DNA of 64,000 nt from Cyclobacteriaceae bacterium (GCA_028281285.1 JANQKF010000040.1:1-64000), one strand, 5' to 3'. Positions 51,625-62,800 are shown, counted from the stretch's first letter. Numbers and translations are program-made. Notes: generated from the sequence alone by a model not told the origin.

Positions 51625-53205
51625 ATGATCAGCGGACAAAATTATATCGGAAACCAGGCTTCTTCTCAGGGAAGCCAGACACTCAAGGCTTATAACCCCA
51701 CAGATGGATCAGAATTTCCGGAAAGCTTTACAGCGGCCACTTCAGGAGAGGTAGATGCTGCCGTGGAAAAGGCGGAAAGTGTCTTTTCTGCTTACAAATC
51801 TGTCTCTTACGAACAAAGAGCACAGTTCCTCGAGGCAATTGCAGATGAAATAATGGATTTGGGCGATGCTTTACTGGAAAGAGCAAGTGGAGAGTCCGGT
51901 TTGCCGACCGGCAGGTTCCAAGGTGAGCGAGGGAGGACCTGCAATCAATTGAAGATGTTTGCCGTAATACTCAGAGATGGTTCTTGGCTAGATGTAAATA
52001 TTGACACCGCTATTCCCGATCGAGCTCCGGTCCCTAAGCCCGACCTAAGAAAAATGAATGTTCCGATTGGTCCGGTAGCAGTTTTTGGTGCAAGTAACTT
52101 CCCATTAGCCTTCTCAACGGCCGGTGGTGATACGGCTTCAGCACTTGCTGCTGGAAATCCAGTTATAGTCAAAGGACATGAGGCTCATCTTGGCACCAAT
52201 GATATGGTGACTCAAGCAGTATTAAGAGCCGCTGAAAAAACCGGAATGCCGGATGGTGTTTTCTCCATGGTAAACGGAGGCATTAGCGTAGGTCAGCAAT
52301 TAGTCAAACACCCCAAGATCAAAGCTGTTGGTTTTACCGGTTCTCTTCTAGGTGGAAGAGCTATCTACGATTTGGCCAGCCAAAGACCAGAACCTATCCC
52401 AGTCTATGCAGAGATGGGAAGTACCAATCCAAGCTTCTTGATGCCCGATAAATTGGCGGCCGACCCCGAAGGTCTGGGAAACACTTTTGCAAGTTCAGTA
52501 GCACTAGGAGTTGGTCAGTTTTGCACCAGTCCGGGATTGTTGATTGGTGTGAAATCAGATGCATTGGACACATTCACTTCTACCTTGAGTCAGGCCTTGG
52601 CAGATGCCAGTCCAGCCACTATGCTCAATGAAAGAATTGCCACCAGCTATTACGATCATCGGGGAGCCTTGATTGAGCAAATCGGTGTAGAGACTCTTGG
52701 AGATGCTTCAAATCCGGGTGAAAACAAAGGGAAGCCCCTTACAGCCAAGGTCGATGGTCAGTCCTTCCTCAATAATCCGAAGCTGCACGAAGAGGTCTTC
52801 GGACCATTCACAATGGTTGTGGAATGTGAGGATGCCAATCAAATGGCTGAGATTGCAAATAGTATTGAAGGCCAGCTGACTGGAACGATGGTAGCGAGTG
52901 AAGAAGATATCAACAATCACCCTGAAGTTGCTGAAGCCCTCAGCAGAAAAGTGGGAAGGTTATTGTTTAATGGTGTGCCAACGGGAGTTGAAGTCTGTCA
53001 TTCAATGCAGCACGGTGGGCCTTATCCCGCTTCTACTGATTCCAGAACTACTTCAGTGGGCACAGCGGCCATCAACAGATTTGTCAGACCTATTTCCTAT
53101 CAGAACTGGCCGGATTCGTTGCTACCGGATCCACTTAAGAACTCGAATCCCCTTGGCATATGGAGGGCCATCAACGGAGAACGAACTAAAGCCCCGATTG
53201 AATGA
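51625..53205 (+). CDS. 2-oxoglutarate semialdehyde dehydrogenase
   Basis: A 526-residue NADP-type aldehyde dehydrogenase, the length of the bacterial KGSADH group. FGASNFPLAFSTAGGDTASALA is the cofactor entry, GFTGSLLGGRAI the Rossmann part, EMGSTNPSF holds the glutamate, and GVGQFCTSPG the catalytic cysteine. It finishes the 4-hydroxyproline route by yielding 2-oxoglutarate. It starts three bases after the upstream gene and overlaps the downstream one by four. Confidence 0.9.
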   Translation: MISGQNYIGNQASSQGSQTLKAYNPTDGSEFPESFTAATSGEVDAAVEKAESVFSAYKSVSYEQRAQFLEAIADEIMDLGDALLERASGESGLPTGRFQGERGRTCNQLKMFAVILRDGSWLDVNIDTAIPDRAPVPKPDLRKMNVPIGPVAVFGASNFPLAFSTAGGDTASALAAGNPVIVKGHEAHLGTNDMVTQAVLRAAEKTGMPDGVFSMVNGGISVGQQLVKHPKIKAVGFTGSLLGGRAIYDLASQRPEPIPVYAEMGSTNPSFLMPDKLAADPEGLGNTFASSVALGVGQFCTSPGLLIGVKSDALDTFTSTLSQALADASPATMLNERIATSYYDHRGALIEQIGVETLGDASNPGENKGKPLTAKVDGQSFLNNPKLHEEVFGPFTMVVECEDANQMAEIANSIEGQLTGTMVASEEDINNHPEVAEALSRKVGRLLFNGVPTGVEVCHSMQHGGPYPASTDSRTTSVGTAAINRFVRPISYQNWPDSLLPDPLKNSNPLGIWRAINGERTKAPIE

Positions 53206-54143
53206 GAAACATCTCGGCTGAAGACATCCTTGAACATTTCAATTATGGGGAGTTTATCCCGATGCTCAAGGAAGCTTTTTGCCGAGATTATGAAGTTCCG
53301 GACCGACATCATTACGACTACGACAATGGAGTTGGGCCGAATAAATCTGTCTTGCTCATTATGCCGGCATGGTCTGACAAGGAATATGTTGGGGTAAAAG
53401 TCGTAACAGTCTCACCGTACAATGGACAATTCGACTTACCCGGGATTCAGGGTGTGTACACATTGATCAAGGCTAAAAATGGGTTGGTGGCAGCGCAGAT
53501 TGATGCCAAAGTATTAACGGTTAAAAGAACAGCAGCTACCTCGGCACTAGCCTCCTCATTCCTTTCAAGGACAGATTCATCAACCCTTTTTATGGTGGGA
53601 ACGGGAGCATTAAGTCCAGAGTTGATCCGGGCGCATTGCTCTGTCCGACCCATAAAGGAGGTTATGGTTTGGGGCCGGAACCATGACAGGGCTCAAGCAA
53701 TTTGTGATGGCCTTTCACTGGATAGAGTGACCTGTAAGCCAGTTGATTCGATAGAGGCGAGCATGGCAAGAGCCGATATCATCTCAGTAGCCACCTTAAG
53801 TCAAGAACCCTTGGTGTTTGGAAAATGGATGAAGGCTGGTCAACACTTGGATTTAGTGGGAGCTTATCGCCCGGATATTCGAGAAGCGGATGACGAGGCC
53901 ATAAGGATTGCTTCTGTTTTCATCGATCATGAAGGTGCCACCAGGGAAACCGGTGATGTGGTGATACCCTTGGCCAATGGTTCAATTACTCGACAAGACA
54001 TTAAAGCCGATCTGTTTGAACTTTGTAATGGTTCAAAAGCCGGTCGGGCAAATAATGAAGAAATTACCTGGTTCAAGTCAGTTGGGCATGCCCTCGAAGA
54101 CTTGGCTGGGGCTTTGTATATAATAAACAAACTAAAAAAGTAA
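53202..54143 (+). CDS. Ornithine cyclodeaminase/mu-crystallin family, probable 1-pyrroline-2-carboxylate reductase
   Basis: A 313-residue NAD(P)H-dependent enzyme. RTAATSALASSFLSR, then the dinucleotide loop FMVGTGALSPELI and, later, LVGAYRPDIREAD are typical of the family. Family members in hydroxyproline clusters reduce 1-pyrroline-2-carboxylate to proline, the second step of trans-3-hydroxyproline breakdown; the dehydratase that makes this substrate is encoded at 56506. A repeat element begins at the base after its stop. Confidence 0.85.
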   Translation: MRNISAEDILEHFNYGEFIPMLKEAFCRDYEVPDRHHYDYDNGVGPNKSVLLIMPAWSDKEYVGVKVVTVSPYNGQFDLPGIQGVYTLIKAKNGLVAAQIDAKVLTVKRTAATSALASSFLSRTDSSTLFMVGTGALSPELIRAHCSVRPIKEVMVWGRNHDRAQAICDGLSLDRVTCKPVDSIEASMARADIISVATLSQEPLVFGKWMKAGQHLDLVGAYRPDIREADDEAIRIASVFIDHEGATRETGDVVIPLANGSITRQDIKADLFELCNGSKAGRANNEEITWFKSVGHALEDLAGALYIINKLKK

Positions 54144-54247
54144 CGTCATTGCGAGGAGCGCAACCGATATTCGTCCGGATGCGTGACGTGGCAATCCCCT
54201 TATCGCGTTTAGGAGATTACTCGTCACTTCGTTTACCTCAGAATGAT
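54144..54247. repeat. Palindromic intergenic repeat inside the hydroxyproline operon
   Basis: CGTCATTGCGAGGAGCGCAA opens it and CAGAATGATG closes it, with a GGCAATCCCC/AGGAGATTACTCGTCACTTCG middle. It is of the same type as family 1 (45721 and 46108). It separates the first three operon genes from the rest and supplies one possible start codon of the next gene. Confidence 0.75.
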
Positions 54248-54257
54248 GCGATGCAAA

Positions 54258-55259
54258 ATGAGTAGCAAACGATTCTTTTGTGTAGATGCCCACACGTGTG
54301 GCAATCCAGTCCGATTAGTGTCAGGTGGTGGCCCTTTATTGGAAGGGGCCAATATGAGTGAAAAGCGACAGCACTTTCTGAAAGAGTATGACTGGATTCG
54401 AAAAGGCTTGATGTTCGAGCCAAGGGGGCATGATATGATGTCAGGGAGCATTCTTTATCCTCCTTCAGACCCTGCAAATGATATCGGAGTATTGTTCATC
54501 GAGACCAGCGGCTGTCTTCCAATGTGTGGACATGGAACTATCGGAACCGTTACGATCATGATTGAGGAAGGCCTTGTTACACCAAAAACTCCCGGACAGT
54601 TGAGGTTGGAAACTCCCGCAGGCTTGGTCTTAATCGACTATAAGCAAGAAGGCAGGAAAGTTACTTCCGTAAAGTTGACGAATGTACCAGCCTACTTGGC
54701 AGCGGAAGATATAGAGGTAGAGTGTCCCGACTTAGGAATGCTAAAAGTGGACGTGGCCTATGGAGGAAACTATTATGCCATTGTCGATCCCCAGGAAAAC
54801 TATCAGGACATGGCCGACTATACCGCGATGCAATTGATAGGTTGGAGCAAAGTCTTACGTGATCGAATCAATGAAGATCATAGCTTTAAACATCCTGAGA
54901 ATGATACTATTGGAGGATTAAGCCACCTTTTGTGGACTGGCCAGCCTACACAACCCAATTCCACGGCACGAAACGCAGTGTTTTATGGTGATAAGGCCAT
55001 AGATCGATCTCCTTGTGGCACAGGAACATCTGCACGAATGGCACAATGGGCGGCAAAAGGGAAACTCAAAAGAGGTGACCAATTTGTCCATGAAAGTATC
55101 ATTGGAAGCCAATTTATTGGCAAGGTGGAAGATGTAGTAAAGTTAGGCGAACATGACGCGATAGTACCAAGCATCGAAGGATGGGCCAGAATCACAGGAT
55201 ATAATACCATTGTAATTGATGATGACGACCCGTATGCACATGGGTTTCAAGTAATATGA
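54258..55259 (+). CDS. 4-hydroxyproline 2-epimerase (proline racemase family)
   Basis: Interconverts trans-4-hydroxy-L-proline and cis-4-hydroxy-D-proline. ~333 residues. Both catalytic cysteines are present: PMCGHGTIG and DRSPCGTGTSA, the pair expected of epimerases and racemases. DAHTCGNPVRLV near the start is also typical. The ATG at 54258 gives the usual N-terminus; ATGs at 54243 and 54246 lie within the repeat element. Its stop overlaps the oxidase start by four bases. Confidence 0.92.
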   Translation: MSSKRFFCVDAHTCGNPVRLVSGGGPLLEGANMSEKRQHFLKEYDWIRKGLMFEPRGHDMMSGSILYPPSDPANDIGVLFIETSGCLPMCGHGTIGTVTIMIEEGLVTPKTPGQLRLETPAGLVLIDYKQEGRKVTSVKLTNVPAYLAAEDIEVECPDLGMLKVDVAYGGNYYAIVDPQENYQDMADYTAMQLIGWSKVLRDRINEDHSFKHPENDTIGGLSHLLWTGQPTQPNSTARNAVFYGDKAIDRSPCGTGTSARMAQWAAKGKLKRGDQFVHESIIGSQFIGKVEDVVKLGEHDAIVPSIEGWARITGYNTIVIDDDDPYAHGFQVI

Positions 55260-56509
55260 GCGATAAGAAAGTCATAATCGTAGGAGCCGGAATTGTCGGC
55301 TTAAGCACAGCCTACTACCTCCATAAAAAAGGAGTTGAAGTCACCGTAGTCGACAATACGGACGGTTCGGATAATTGCTCCTTTGGGAATGCCGGCTATG
55401 TCGCTCCAAGTCATCTAATCACACTTTCATCCCCCGGAATTATCAGTCAGGGATTAAAGTGGATGATGAACCCAGAAAGCCCGTTCTATATTAAGCCACG
55501 ATTGAACAGGGATCTGATGAAATGGGGTTGGTTATTCAAAAAAGCAGCCACCCAAAAGAGAGTGGATGCCGCTGTTCCGGTACTCTATGAACTTACAGTA
55601 AGAAGCCAGCGACTTTACGAGGAGATAATAGCCGAAGAAAGCATTGATGCAGGATACAATAAGCCAGGCCTATTAATGATCTGCAAAACTCAAGAAGCCC
55701 TCCATCACGAAATAGAGTTGGTTGAATTAGTTAAATCTTATGGTCTGGAAGCCGAAACACTTAGTCGAGAAGATATTGAGCAAATGGAGCCTGAGGTGCA
55801 GTATGATATGACTGGTGGAGTATTCTTTGGTTGCGATGCCTGGATGACACCGAATGTCTTTATGAAAGAATTCCAGACCAAGCTCATTGCTGCTGGCATT
55901 GACATTCAATTCAATACCAACCTTCAAAAAATTATCCATCAAAATGGTTCAATCGACAAGATTATTACTGACAAAGGAGAGATACAAGGTGACGATTATG
56001 TGATCGCAGCTGGTTCCTGGACACCTAATCTGCTAAAACAGGTCAAAGTGGATATCCCCCTTCAAGCTGGTAAGGGGTACAGTTTTGTGCTGCCAGATCC
56101 TGTAGTGATGCCAAAACTCCCTTCAATTCTTACCGAAGGGAAAATCGCTACCACGCCAATGCTGCACGGATTGAGGTTTGCAGGTACCATGGAGTTGGCC
56201 GGTACTCAACTGAACATAAATCAAAGGCGGGTAGATGGAATCATCAAGGCCGTCAAGGACTTTATGCCTCAATTCAAAGAACAGGATTTCTCACAAATCA
56301 AGGAATGGGCTGGTCTAAGACCTTGTACACCTGACGGACTTCCCTATATCGGCAGGACGAAACGATACAAAAACTTACTAGTGGGTACCGGTCATGCGAT
56401 GTTAGGTTGGACGCTTGGTCCAATCACAGGACATTTATTGACACAAGAAATTATTGGTGATCAACCTGACTATTCTTCGCAACTCCTGGAGGTAGAACGC
56501 TACGCATGA
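55256..56509 (+). CDS. FAD-dependent D-hydroxyproline oxidase/dehydrogenase (DadA-like)
   Basis: A 417-residue flavoprotein of the D-amino-acid dehydrogenase group. VIIVGAGIVGLSTAYYLHKKG binds FAD by position (about 5-25); NCSFGNAGYVAPSH and GLRPCTPDGLPYIG are DadA hallmarks, and GTGHAMLGWTLGPITG closes the fold. It should oxidise cis-4-hydroxy-D-proline to the pyrroline acted on by the DHDPS-family enzyme. Four-base overlaps on both sides. Confidence 0.9.
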   Translation: MSDKKVIIVGAGIVGLSTAYYLHKKGVEVTVVDNTDGSDNCSFGNAGYVAPSHLITLSSPGIISQGLKWMMNPESPFYIKPRLNRDLMKWGWLFKKAATQKRVDAAVPVLYELTVRSQRLYEEIIAEESIDAGYNKPGLLMICKTQEALHHEIELVELVKSYGLEAETLSREDIEQMEPEVQYDMTGGVFFGCDAWMTPNVFMKEFQTKLIAAGIDIQFNTNLQKIIHQNGSIDKIITDKGEIQGDDYVIAAGSWTPNLLKQVKVDIPLQAGKGYSFVLPDPVVMPKLPSILTEGKIATTPMLHGLRFAGTMELAGTQLNINQRRVDGIIKAVKDFMPQFKEQDFSQIKEWAGLRPCTPDGLPYIGRTKRYKNLLVGTGHAMLGWTLGPITGHLLTQEIIGDQPDYSSQLLEVERYA

Positions 56510-57564
56510 ACACCTATGAAAACATATTGGCTAAAATCAACTATGATTCACCGGATTCATGGTTGAAGATCCGAACCATAGACATGCACACCGGGGGAGA
56601 ACCACTACGAGTAATTGTGGATGGTTTACCGGAATTACAAGGAAACTCGGTCTTGGAATATCGCAGATTTATGAAGGAAAACTACGATATCCTGAGAACA
56701 GCACTAATGTTCGAACCACGTGGCCATGCCGATATGTACGGATGCGTTCTGCTCCCACCAAATGATGATTCTGGAGATTTTGGCATTCTCTTCCTTCATA
56801 ATGAAGGCTATAGTACCATGTGTGGCCATGCGGTGATCGCCATTACCAAACTGGCTGTTGAGATGGGTTGGGTCGATTTGACAGAGCCGGAAGTTCAGGT
56901 AAATATTGATGCTCCTTGTGGTCGCATTAAGTCCTTTGCCAGGGTGAACAGCCAAAAAGTGCAAGATGTTTATTTCCATTGCGTGCCATCTTTTGTAGTG
57001 GCTCTGGACGAAAAGGTCGATGTTGAGGGATTGGGAGAGGTGACCTATGATTTAGCTTATGGTGGTGCCTTTTATGCTTATGTGGATGCAGATGCCCTCG
57101 GCATAAATCTAAGCCCTGAAAATGTACAGGAGCATATTCAAAAAGGCATGGCCATCAAACGAGCCGTGATGAGCTCAGCTTCTAATATCATCCATCCTTT
57201 TGAAGAAGATTTGAGCTTTCTATATGGTACTATCTTCATCAGTCAAAACCCCCGGAATGGTGGTGACAATCGCAATGTATGTGTCTTTGCCGAGGGTGAA
57301 GTAGACCGTTCTCCAACCGGTTCCGGAGTTTCAGGAAGAATGGCTATTCACCATGCTCGGGAGGAAATGAAAGTGGGCCAGGAACCTATGGTCATTGAAA
57401 GCATTTTGGGTACAAAATTCAAAGCATCCATTATTGATGAAGTAGATTATGGGCCCTTTAAAGCGGTAATCCCGAAAGTTGAGGGAACAGCCTATGTAGT
57501 AGGCCAAAACGAGTGGATCATTGACCCCGAGGATCCACTGAAATCAGGTTTTATTCTTAGATAA
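56506..57564 (+). CDS. trans-3-hydroxy-L-proline dehydratase (proline racemase family)
   Basis: A 352-residue proline racemase relative. The first catalytic cysteine is kept (STMCGHAVIA), but the second is threonine (DRSPTGSGVSG). This Cys/Thr arrangement is the mark of trans-3-hydroxyproline dehydratases, including the human enzyme. The product, 1-pyrroline-2-carboxylate, would be reduced to proline by the enzyme at 53202. Overlaps the oxidase gene by four bases and lies six bases before the peptidase gene. Confidence 0.92.
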   Translation: MNTYENILAKINYDSPDSWLKIRTIDMHTGGEPLRVIVDGLPELQGNSVLEYRRFMKENYDILRTALMFEPRGHADMYGCVLLPPNDDSGDFGILFLHNEGYSTMCGHAVIAITKLAVEMGWVDLTEPEVQVNIDAPCGRIKSFARVNSQKVQDVYFHCVPSFVVALDEKVDVEGLGEVTYDLAYGGAFYAYVDADALGINLSPENVQEHIQKGMAIKRAVMSSASNIIHPFEEDLSFLYGTIFISQNPRNGGDNRNVCVFAEGEVDRSPTGSGVSGRMAIHHAREEMKVGQEPMVIESILGTKFKASIIDEVDYGPFKAVIPKVEGTAYVVGQNEWIIDPEDPLKSGFILR

Positions 57565-57570
57565 GTAGTT

Positions 57571-59811
57571 ATGAAAAAGACATTCTCATTTCTGATCACC
57601 CTCCTATTCGTCCAAATTGGGTGGGGACAAACTGACCCTGGATTGTTGAACCTGGAAAGAATTTTCAGCTCTTCCGAATTTGCCCAGGAAGGTTTTGGTC
57701 CTGCACGTTGGATCGAAAACGGTGATGGTTATACTACTTTGGAACGGTCACCAAACTACCAGGGAGCAAGGGATGTAATCCGGTACGAAACGAGAACTGG
57801 GGATCGCTCTGTCTTGATTTCTGCAGATCGATTGATACCTCGAGGTCAAAATCAGCCTCTTCGCATTGCCAACTACATCTGGTCTCCGGACAAAAAGAAA
57901 ATGCTCATTTATACCAATACCAAGCGTGTGTGGAGACAAAACACAAAAGGTGATTATTGGGTGTTAAATCTTGAAAACTGGAATCTCAGACAGCTTGGGC
58001 CTGATTTTGAACCTTCGACATTGATGTTTGCTAAATTCAGCCCGGATAACACAAAGGTCGGTTATGTTCAAAAACACAATGTGTATGTGGAAGAAATAAG
58101 CTCAGGGAAAATTACTCAACTCACCAATGATGGGTCTGTGAAAATCATCAATGGTACGTTTGATTGGGTTTATGAGGAAGAGTTGGGGCAAAGGGATGGC
58201 TTCCGCTGGAGCCCCGACTCAAAGCGTATTGCGTATTGGCAACTCGATGCCAACGGAATCAGAGACTTTTTGATGATCAATAATACGGACTCAATTTACT
58301 CCAGAACAATCCCGATACAATACCCTAAAGTGGGTACCGATGGATCCTCAGCCAGAATAGGTGTAGTGAGTATCGAAGGAGGAGCAACCATCTGGATGAA
58401 TATTCCTGGTGACAAACGACAGAACTACCTGGCTCGGATGGACTGGGCAAACAATGACGAACTCGTTATTCAACACCTAAACAGGAAACAAAACACTAAT
58501 CAAGTGATGCTGGCCACAGCTTCTAACGGGGTGGTAAGAACTATGATGACCGAAAGAGATGAGGCCTGGGTACAAATGCATAATGATTTGAACTGGATCA
58601 ACGATGGAAAAACCTTCACTTGGGTAAGCGAAAGAGATGGTTGGAAACATATTTATGAAGTAACTAAAGATGGCGAAGCCAAACTTTTGACTCCATGGGA
58701 TCATGATGTCGTTTCAATACAGCATTTGGATGAACGAACAGGGTGGGTGTATTACATCGCTTCCCCTGATAATGCCACACAACGCTACCTCTATCGCTCC
58801 AAGTTGAATGGCAAAGGAAAAGCCGAAAGAGTAACCCCAGATGACCAATCGGGAACACATACCTACCAGGTATCCCCGGATGCGAAATGGGCAATCCACA
58901 CCTATTCGAGTTTTGGAAAACCAAGGACAATTGACTTGATCTCATTGCCGAATCACAAGACCATCCGCGTGTTGGCGGCCAATCAGCGAATGAAAGATGT
59001 AGTTGCTGGTCTGAAAGCGACCCCACATGAGTTCTTTAAAGTCACTATTGACGAAGGAGTAGATTTAGACTGCTATATCATTAAACCTCATGATTTCGAC
59101 CCTTCGAAGAAGTATCCGATTCTTTTTCACGTATATGGCGAACCAGCAGGGCAAACAGTTCTTGATCGCTGGGGGGGGAGCAATTATTTATGGCACTCCA
59201 TGCTCGCCCAACACGGATATGTCATTGTCAGTATGGATAATCGAGGCACTCCGCGACCTAAAGGCAGAGCCTGGAGAAAAAGCATTTATGGGCAAATTGG
59301 TATTCTTGCTTCACATGATCAGGCCAAAGGTGCTAAGGCCATATTCGAAAAATTCGACTTCATTGACCAAGATCGGGTGGGCATCTGGGGCTGGAGCGGT
59401 GGAGGATCCATGACCCTGAATATGCTTTTCCGATATCCTGAGATCTACAAGACGGGAATGTCCATTGCCCCGGTTGGAAACCAATTGCTTTATGACAATA
59501 TCTACCAGGAACGCTACATGGGCCTACCATGGGAAAATGGGGAGAATTACCGTCTTGGCTCTCCTTTCACACATGCAAAGAACTTACAGGGCAATCTATT
59601 GCTCATACACGGCACAGGAGATGACAATGTGCATTACCAAAATGCCGAAGTAGTCATCAATGAATTGATCAAATACAATAAGCCTTTCACCATGATGGCA
59701 TATCCCAATAGATCTCATGGGATTTTTGAAGGGGAAAACACATCCAGACATCTACGAGAACTGCTCACCAGGTACTTAAAAGAGAATTTACCAGCTGGAC
59801 CAAAACAATAA
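57571..59811 (+). CDS. Dipeptidyl peptidase IV (S9B), exported
   Basis: Serine exopeptidase releasing X-Pro (and similar) dipeptides from N-termini. 746 residues with a signal peptide (MKKTFSFLITLLFVQIGWG). The beta-propeller half contains the substrate-binding double glutamate in FDWVYEEELGQRDG. The hydrolase half has the nucleophile in IWGWSGGGSM, the aspartate in GTGDDNVHYQNA and the histidine in NRSHGIFEG. Placed at the end of the hydroxyproline operon, it could process collagen-like peptides in the periplasm. Confidence 0.94.
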   Translation: MKKTFSFLITLLFVQIGWGQTDPGLLNLERIFSSSEFAQEGFGPARWIENGDGYTTLERSPNYQGARDVIRYETRTGDRSVLISADRLIPRGQNQPLRIANYIWSPDKKKMLIYTNTKRVWRQNTKGDYWVLNLENWNLRQLGPDFEPSTLMFAKFSPDNTKVGYVQKHNVYVEEISSGKITQLTNDGSVKIINGTFDWVYEEELGQRDGFRWSPDSKRIAYWQLDANGIRDFLMINNTDSIYSRTIPIQYPKVGTDGSSARIGVVSIEGGATIWMNIPGDKRQNYLARMDWANNDELVIQHLNRKQNTNQVMLATASNGVVRTMMTERDEAWVQMHNDLNWINDGKTFTWVSERDGWKHIYEVTKDGEAKLLTPWDHDVVSIQHLDERTGWVYYIASPDNATQRYLYRSKLNGKGKAERVTPDDQSGTHTYQVSPDAKWAIHTYSSFGKPRTIDLISLPNHKTIRVLAANQRMKDVVAGLKATPHEFFKVTIDEGVDLDCYIIKPHDFDPSKKYPILFHVYGEPAGQTVLDRWGGSNYLWHSMLAQHGYVIVSMDNRGTPRPKGRAWRKSIYGQIGILASHDQAKGAKAIFEKFDFIDQDRVGIWGWSGGGSMTLNMLFRYPEIYKTGMSIAPVGNQLLYDNIYQERYMGLPWENGENYRLGSPFTHAKNLQGNLLLIHGTGDDNVHYQNAEVVINELIKYNKPFTMMAYPNRSHGIFEGENTSRHLRELLTRYLKENLPAGPKQ

Positions 59812-59815
59812 AACC

Positions 59816-62800
59816 ATGAAGAAGCTTCAACCACTTTTTGTCTTTGTCTTATTTCTACTTTTTACTTTTTCCTCGGAAGCACAACGAAGAGGCAGAAGGT
59901 CCTCGCCTCCTCCCCCGCCTCAACCTGATATTGCCATATTCGATAACATTGGTATTCGGAATATTGCTCCTGCCAAAACTTCGGGTAGAATCACCAGGGT
60001 TGCCATTAACCCTCAAAACCGAAGTATTCGTTATGTGGCGACAGCTTCTGGAAATGTTTGGAAAACCACTAATGCCGGCACTACCTGGGAACCAATCTTT
60101 GATCGTTACGGCTCCTACTCCATTGGAACCATCACCCTTGATCCAAATAATCCAAACATCATTTGGTTAGGCACTGGTGAAAATAATAGCCAGCGTTCTG
60201 TTGGGTTTGGTAACGGTGTTTACAAGAGTTTGGATGCAGGAAAAACATGGACCAACGTTGGCCTGAAAACCTCTGAGCATATAGGTAAAATAATTGTCAA
60301 CCCTGACAATTCTGATGAAGTCTATGTGGCCTCACAAGGCCCACTTTGGGCTTCAGGTGGAGAAAGAGGGCTGTACAAAACTATTGATGGTGGAAAAACC
60401 TGGAACCGCATTTTGCATGTAAGCGAAAACACCGGTATTTCTGATGTGGCCATGGATCCAAGAAACCCGGATGTCCTGTATGCGGCTTCCTATCAAAGAA
60501 GAAGACACTTCGGAATTCTCGTGGCCGGAGGGCCTGAAGGTGCCATCTATAAATCTATCGATGGTGGCGAAAATTGGAAGAAACTCACTCGAGGACTTCC
60601 TGGAGGAGATCTAGGACGAATCGCGATTGCCATTTCGCCCCAACAACCTGATGTGGTTTACGCCCTGATTGCCGGAACTGAACGTTCAAAAGGTTTTTAT
60701 CGCTCATCGGATATGGGAGAAAGTTGGGTTAAGAAAAGTGATTACATGGTTGTAGATGCCCAATACTATATGGAGTTGTTCCCCGATCCACATCAATTTG
60801 ATCGAGTTATTTCCGTTGATATGAGAACCAACATCACCAATGATGGTGGAACTACTTTTACTCGTATCAATGAAGACTTTAAACATGTAGACAGTCATGA
60901 TGTGAATTACGACCCGAACGACCCGAACTATATTATGATAAGCTGTGATGGGGGTATTTACGAAAGCTGGGACAAAATGAAAACCTGGCGCTTCACCGAC
61001 AACATGCCCATCACTCAGTTCTATCGTGTGGGGATTGATAACGCTGAACCATTCTACAATGTCTATGGTGGAACTCAGGACAATGCAAGCCTCGGTGGCC
61101 CTTCACAAACGATTAACCGCTCTGGAATTGCCAATAGTGATTGGTACGTGACTACGGGAGGAGATGGGTTTCAGGTAAGAGTGGATCCTACCAACCCGGA
61201 TATCGTTTACACTATGTCTCAGTATGCCGGCATTGTTCGCTTCGATAGAAAAAGTGGAGAGAGAGTAGACATTCAGCCACAACCTGCAGAAGGAGAGCCC
61301 ACATTAAGGTGGAATTGGGATGCACCGTTAATCGTAAGTCCCCACAACCCAAAACGCATGTATTATGCGGCCAACAAAGTATTCAAGACTGAAGATCATG
61401 CCAACACCTGGACCAGAATTTCAGATGACCTTACTAAACAAGAAGACCGCAATGCCAAGGAAGTGATGGGAAGAGTTTGGGGAGTAGATGCCATCTTCAA
61501 AAATGTATTTACATCACCTTTGGGAACTATTGTAGCTCTGGACGAATCTCCGATTCAAGAGGGGTTCTTGCTTGCCGGAACCGATGACGGTTTACTGCAA
61601 ATCACCGAAGATGAAGGCCAAACCTGGAGAAGAATTGACAGTTTCCCTGGACTTCCCTCTACCGCATATATCACTGATGTCTATGCATCAAGACATGATG
61701 TGAATACGATTTATATCAGCTTCAACAACCATAAATATGGGGACTTCAGTCCTTATCTTTTCAAGAGTACTGATAAAGGAAATTCATGGACATCCATAAT
61801 TAATGGTTTCCCAGAAAAAGACTTCATATGGTCAGTAGTACAAGATCACGAAAATGCCAACCTTCTTTTTGCCGGTACTGAATTTGGGCTTTATTATTCA
61901 TTAAACGAAGGAGATAGTTGGAATAAATTCAATCGTGTCCCAACCATTCCTATTCGAGATTTAGAAATTCAAAGAAGAGAGAATGACCTTGTCGCTGCAT
62001 CCTTCGGGCGAGGCTTTTTCATCCTTGATGATTATACACCCTTAAGAAATATAACAGCCGAAGTAATGAATAAGGAAGCTCACATTTTCCCTGTTTCTGA
62101 CGCATTACAATACAATTTCGCTAATACAGATGGTCGAGGTTCTTTGGGGCACTCCTATTTTACCTCTCCAAATCCGACTTATGGAGCTATTATTACTTAC
62201 CGCCTGAATTCTTCATTACGGTCAAAGAGGCAAGCACGAATCCGAGAAGAAGCCAATAAGGTGAGAAACAATCAACCCGTAGGTTACCCGAGCTGGGAAG
62301 AGTTGACCGAAGAAAAGAACGAACAAAGGTCTGCGATTGTGCTTACAATTGAAGATGCTCAGGGAAACTTGGTAAGAAGGTTCACGGGGCCATCCTCCAA
62401 AGGACTGCATCGTGTGGCATGGGATTTAAGACAATTTGGCTTTAGAGAAGGCAGCCCTTTAGGTAGGTCATCCGGTCCGATGGTTGTTCCAGGTACGTAT
62501 TCAGTGTCGATTTCAAAACTAGAGAATGGAGTCTGGACCAACTTCGAAGGAAGTCAGTCATTTGAGGTCAAAGCCTTGGGGAATACCACATTGCCAGCAA
62601 ACGACCGAAAGGCTCTTTTAGACTTTCAAATCCAAGTGAGTCAACTAAACCTTGAGATTTCCGAAGCCAACCGAAAAATTCAGGATGCGCTAGCAAGCTT
62701 ATCCAGAGTTAGGTCAAATGCCGTAAACAATCAATCTGAGGATGCAGCCAGACTCAAGGCAATCTATGATTTAAGGCAGAAGTTTCTTGCTATGGATATC

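Noticed and set aside
45721-54247. CRISPR array suggested by several repeats in this region
   Set aside because: The repeats are palindromic, differ in length, are irregularly spaced and have genes between them; no cas genes are present.
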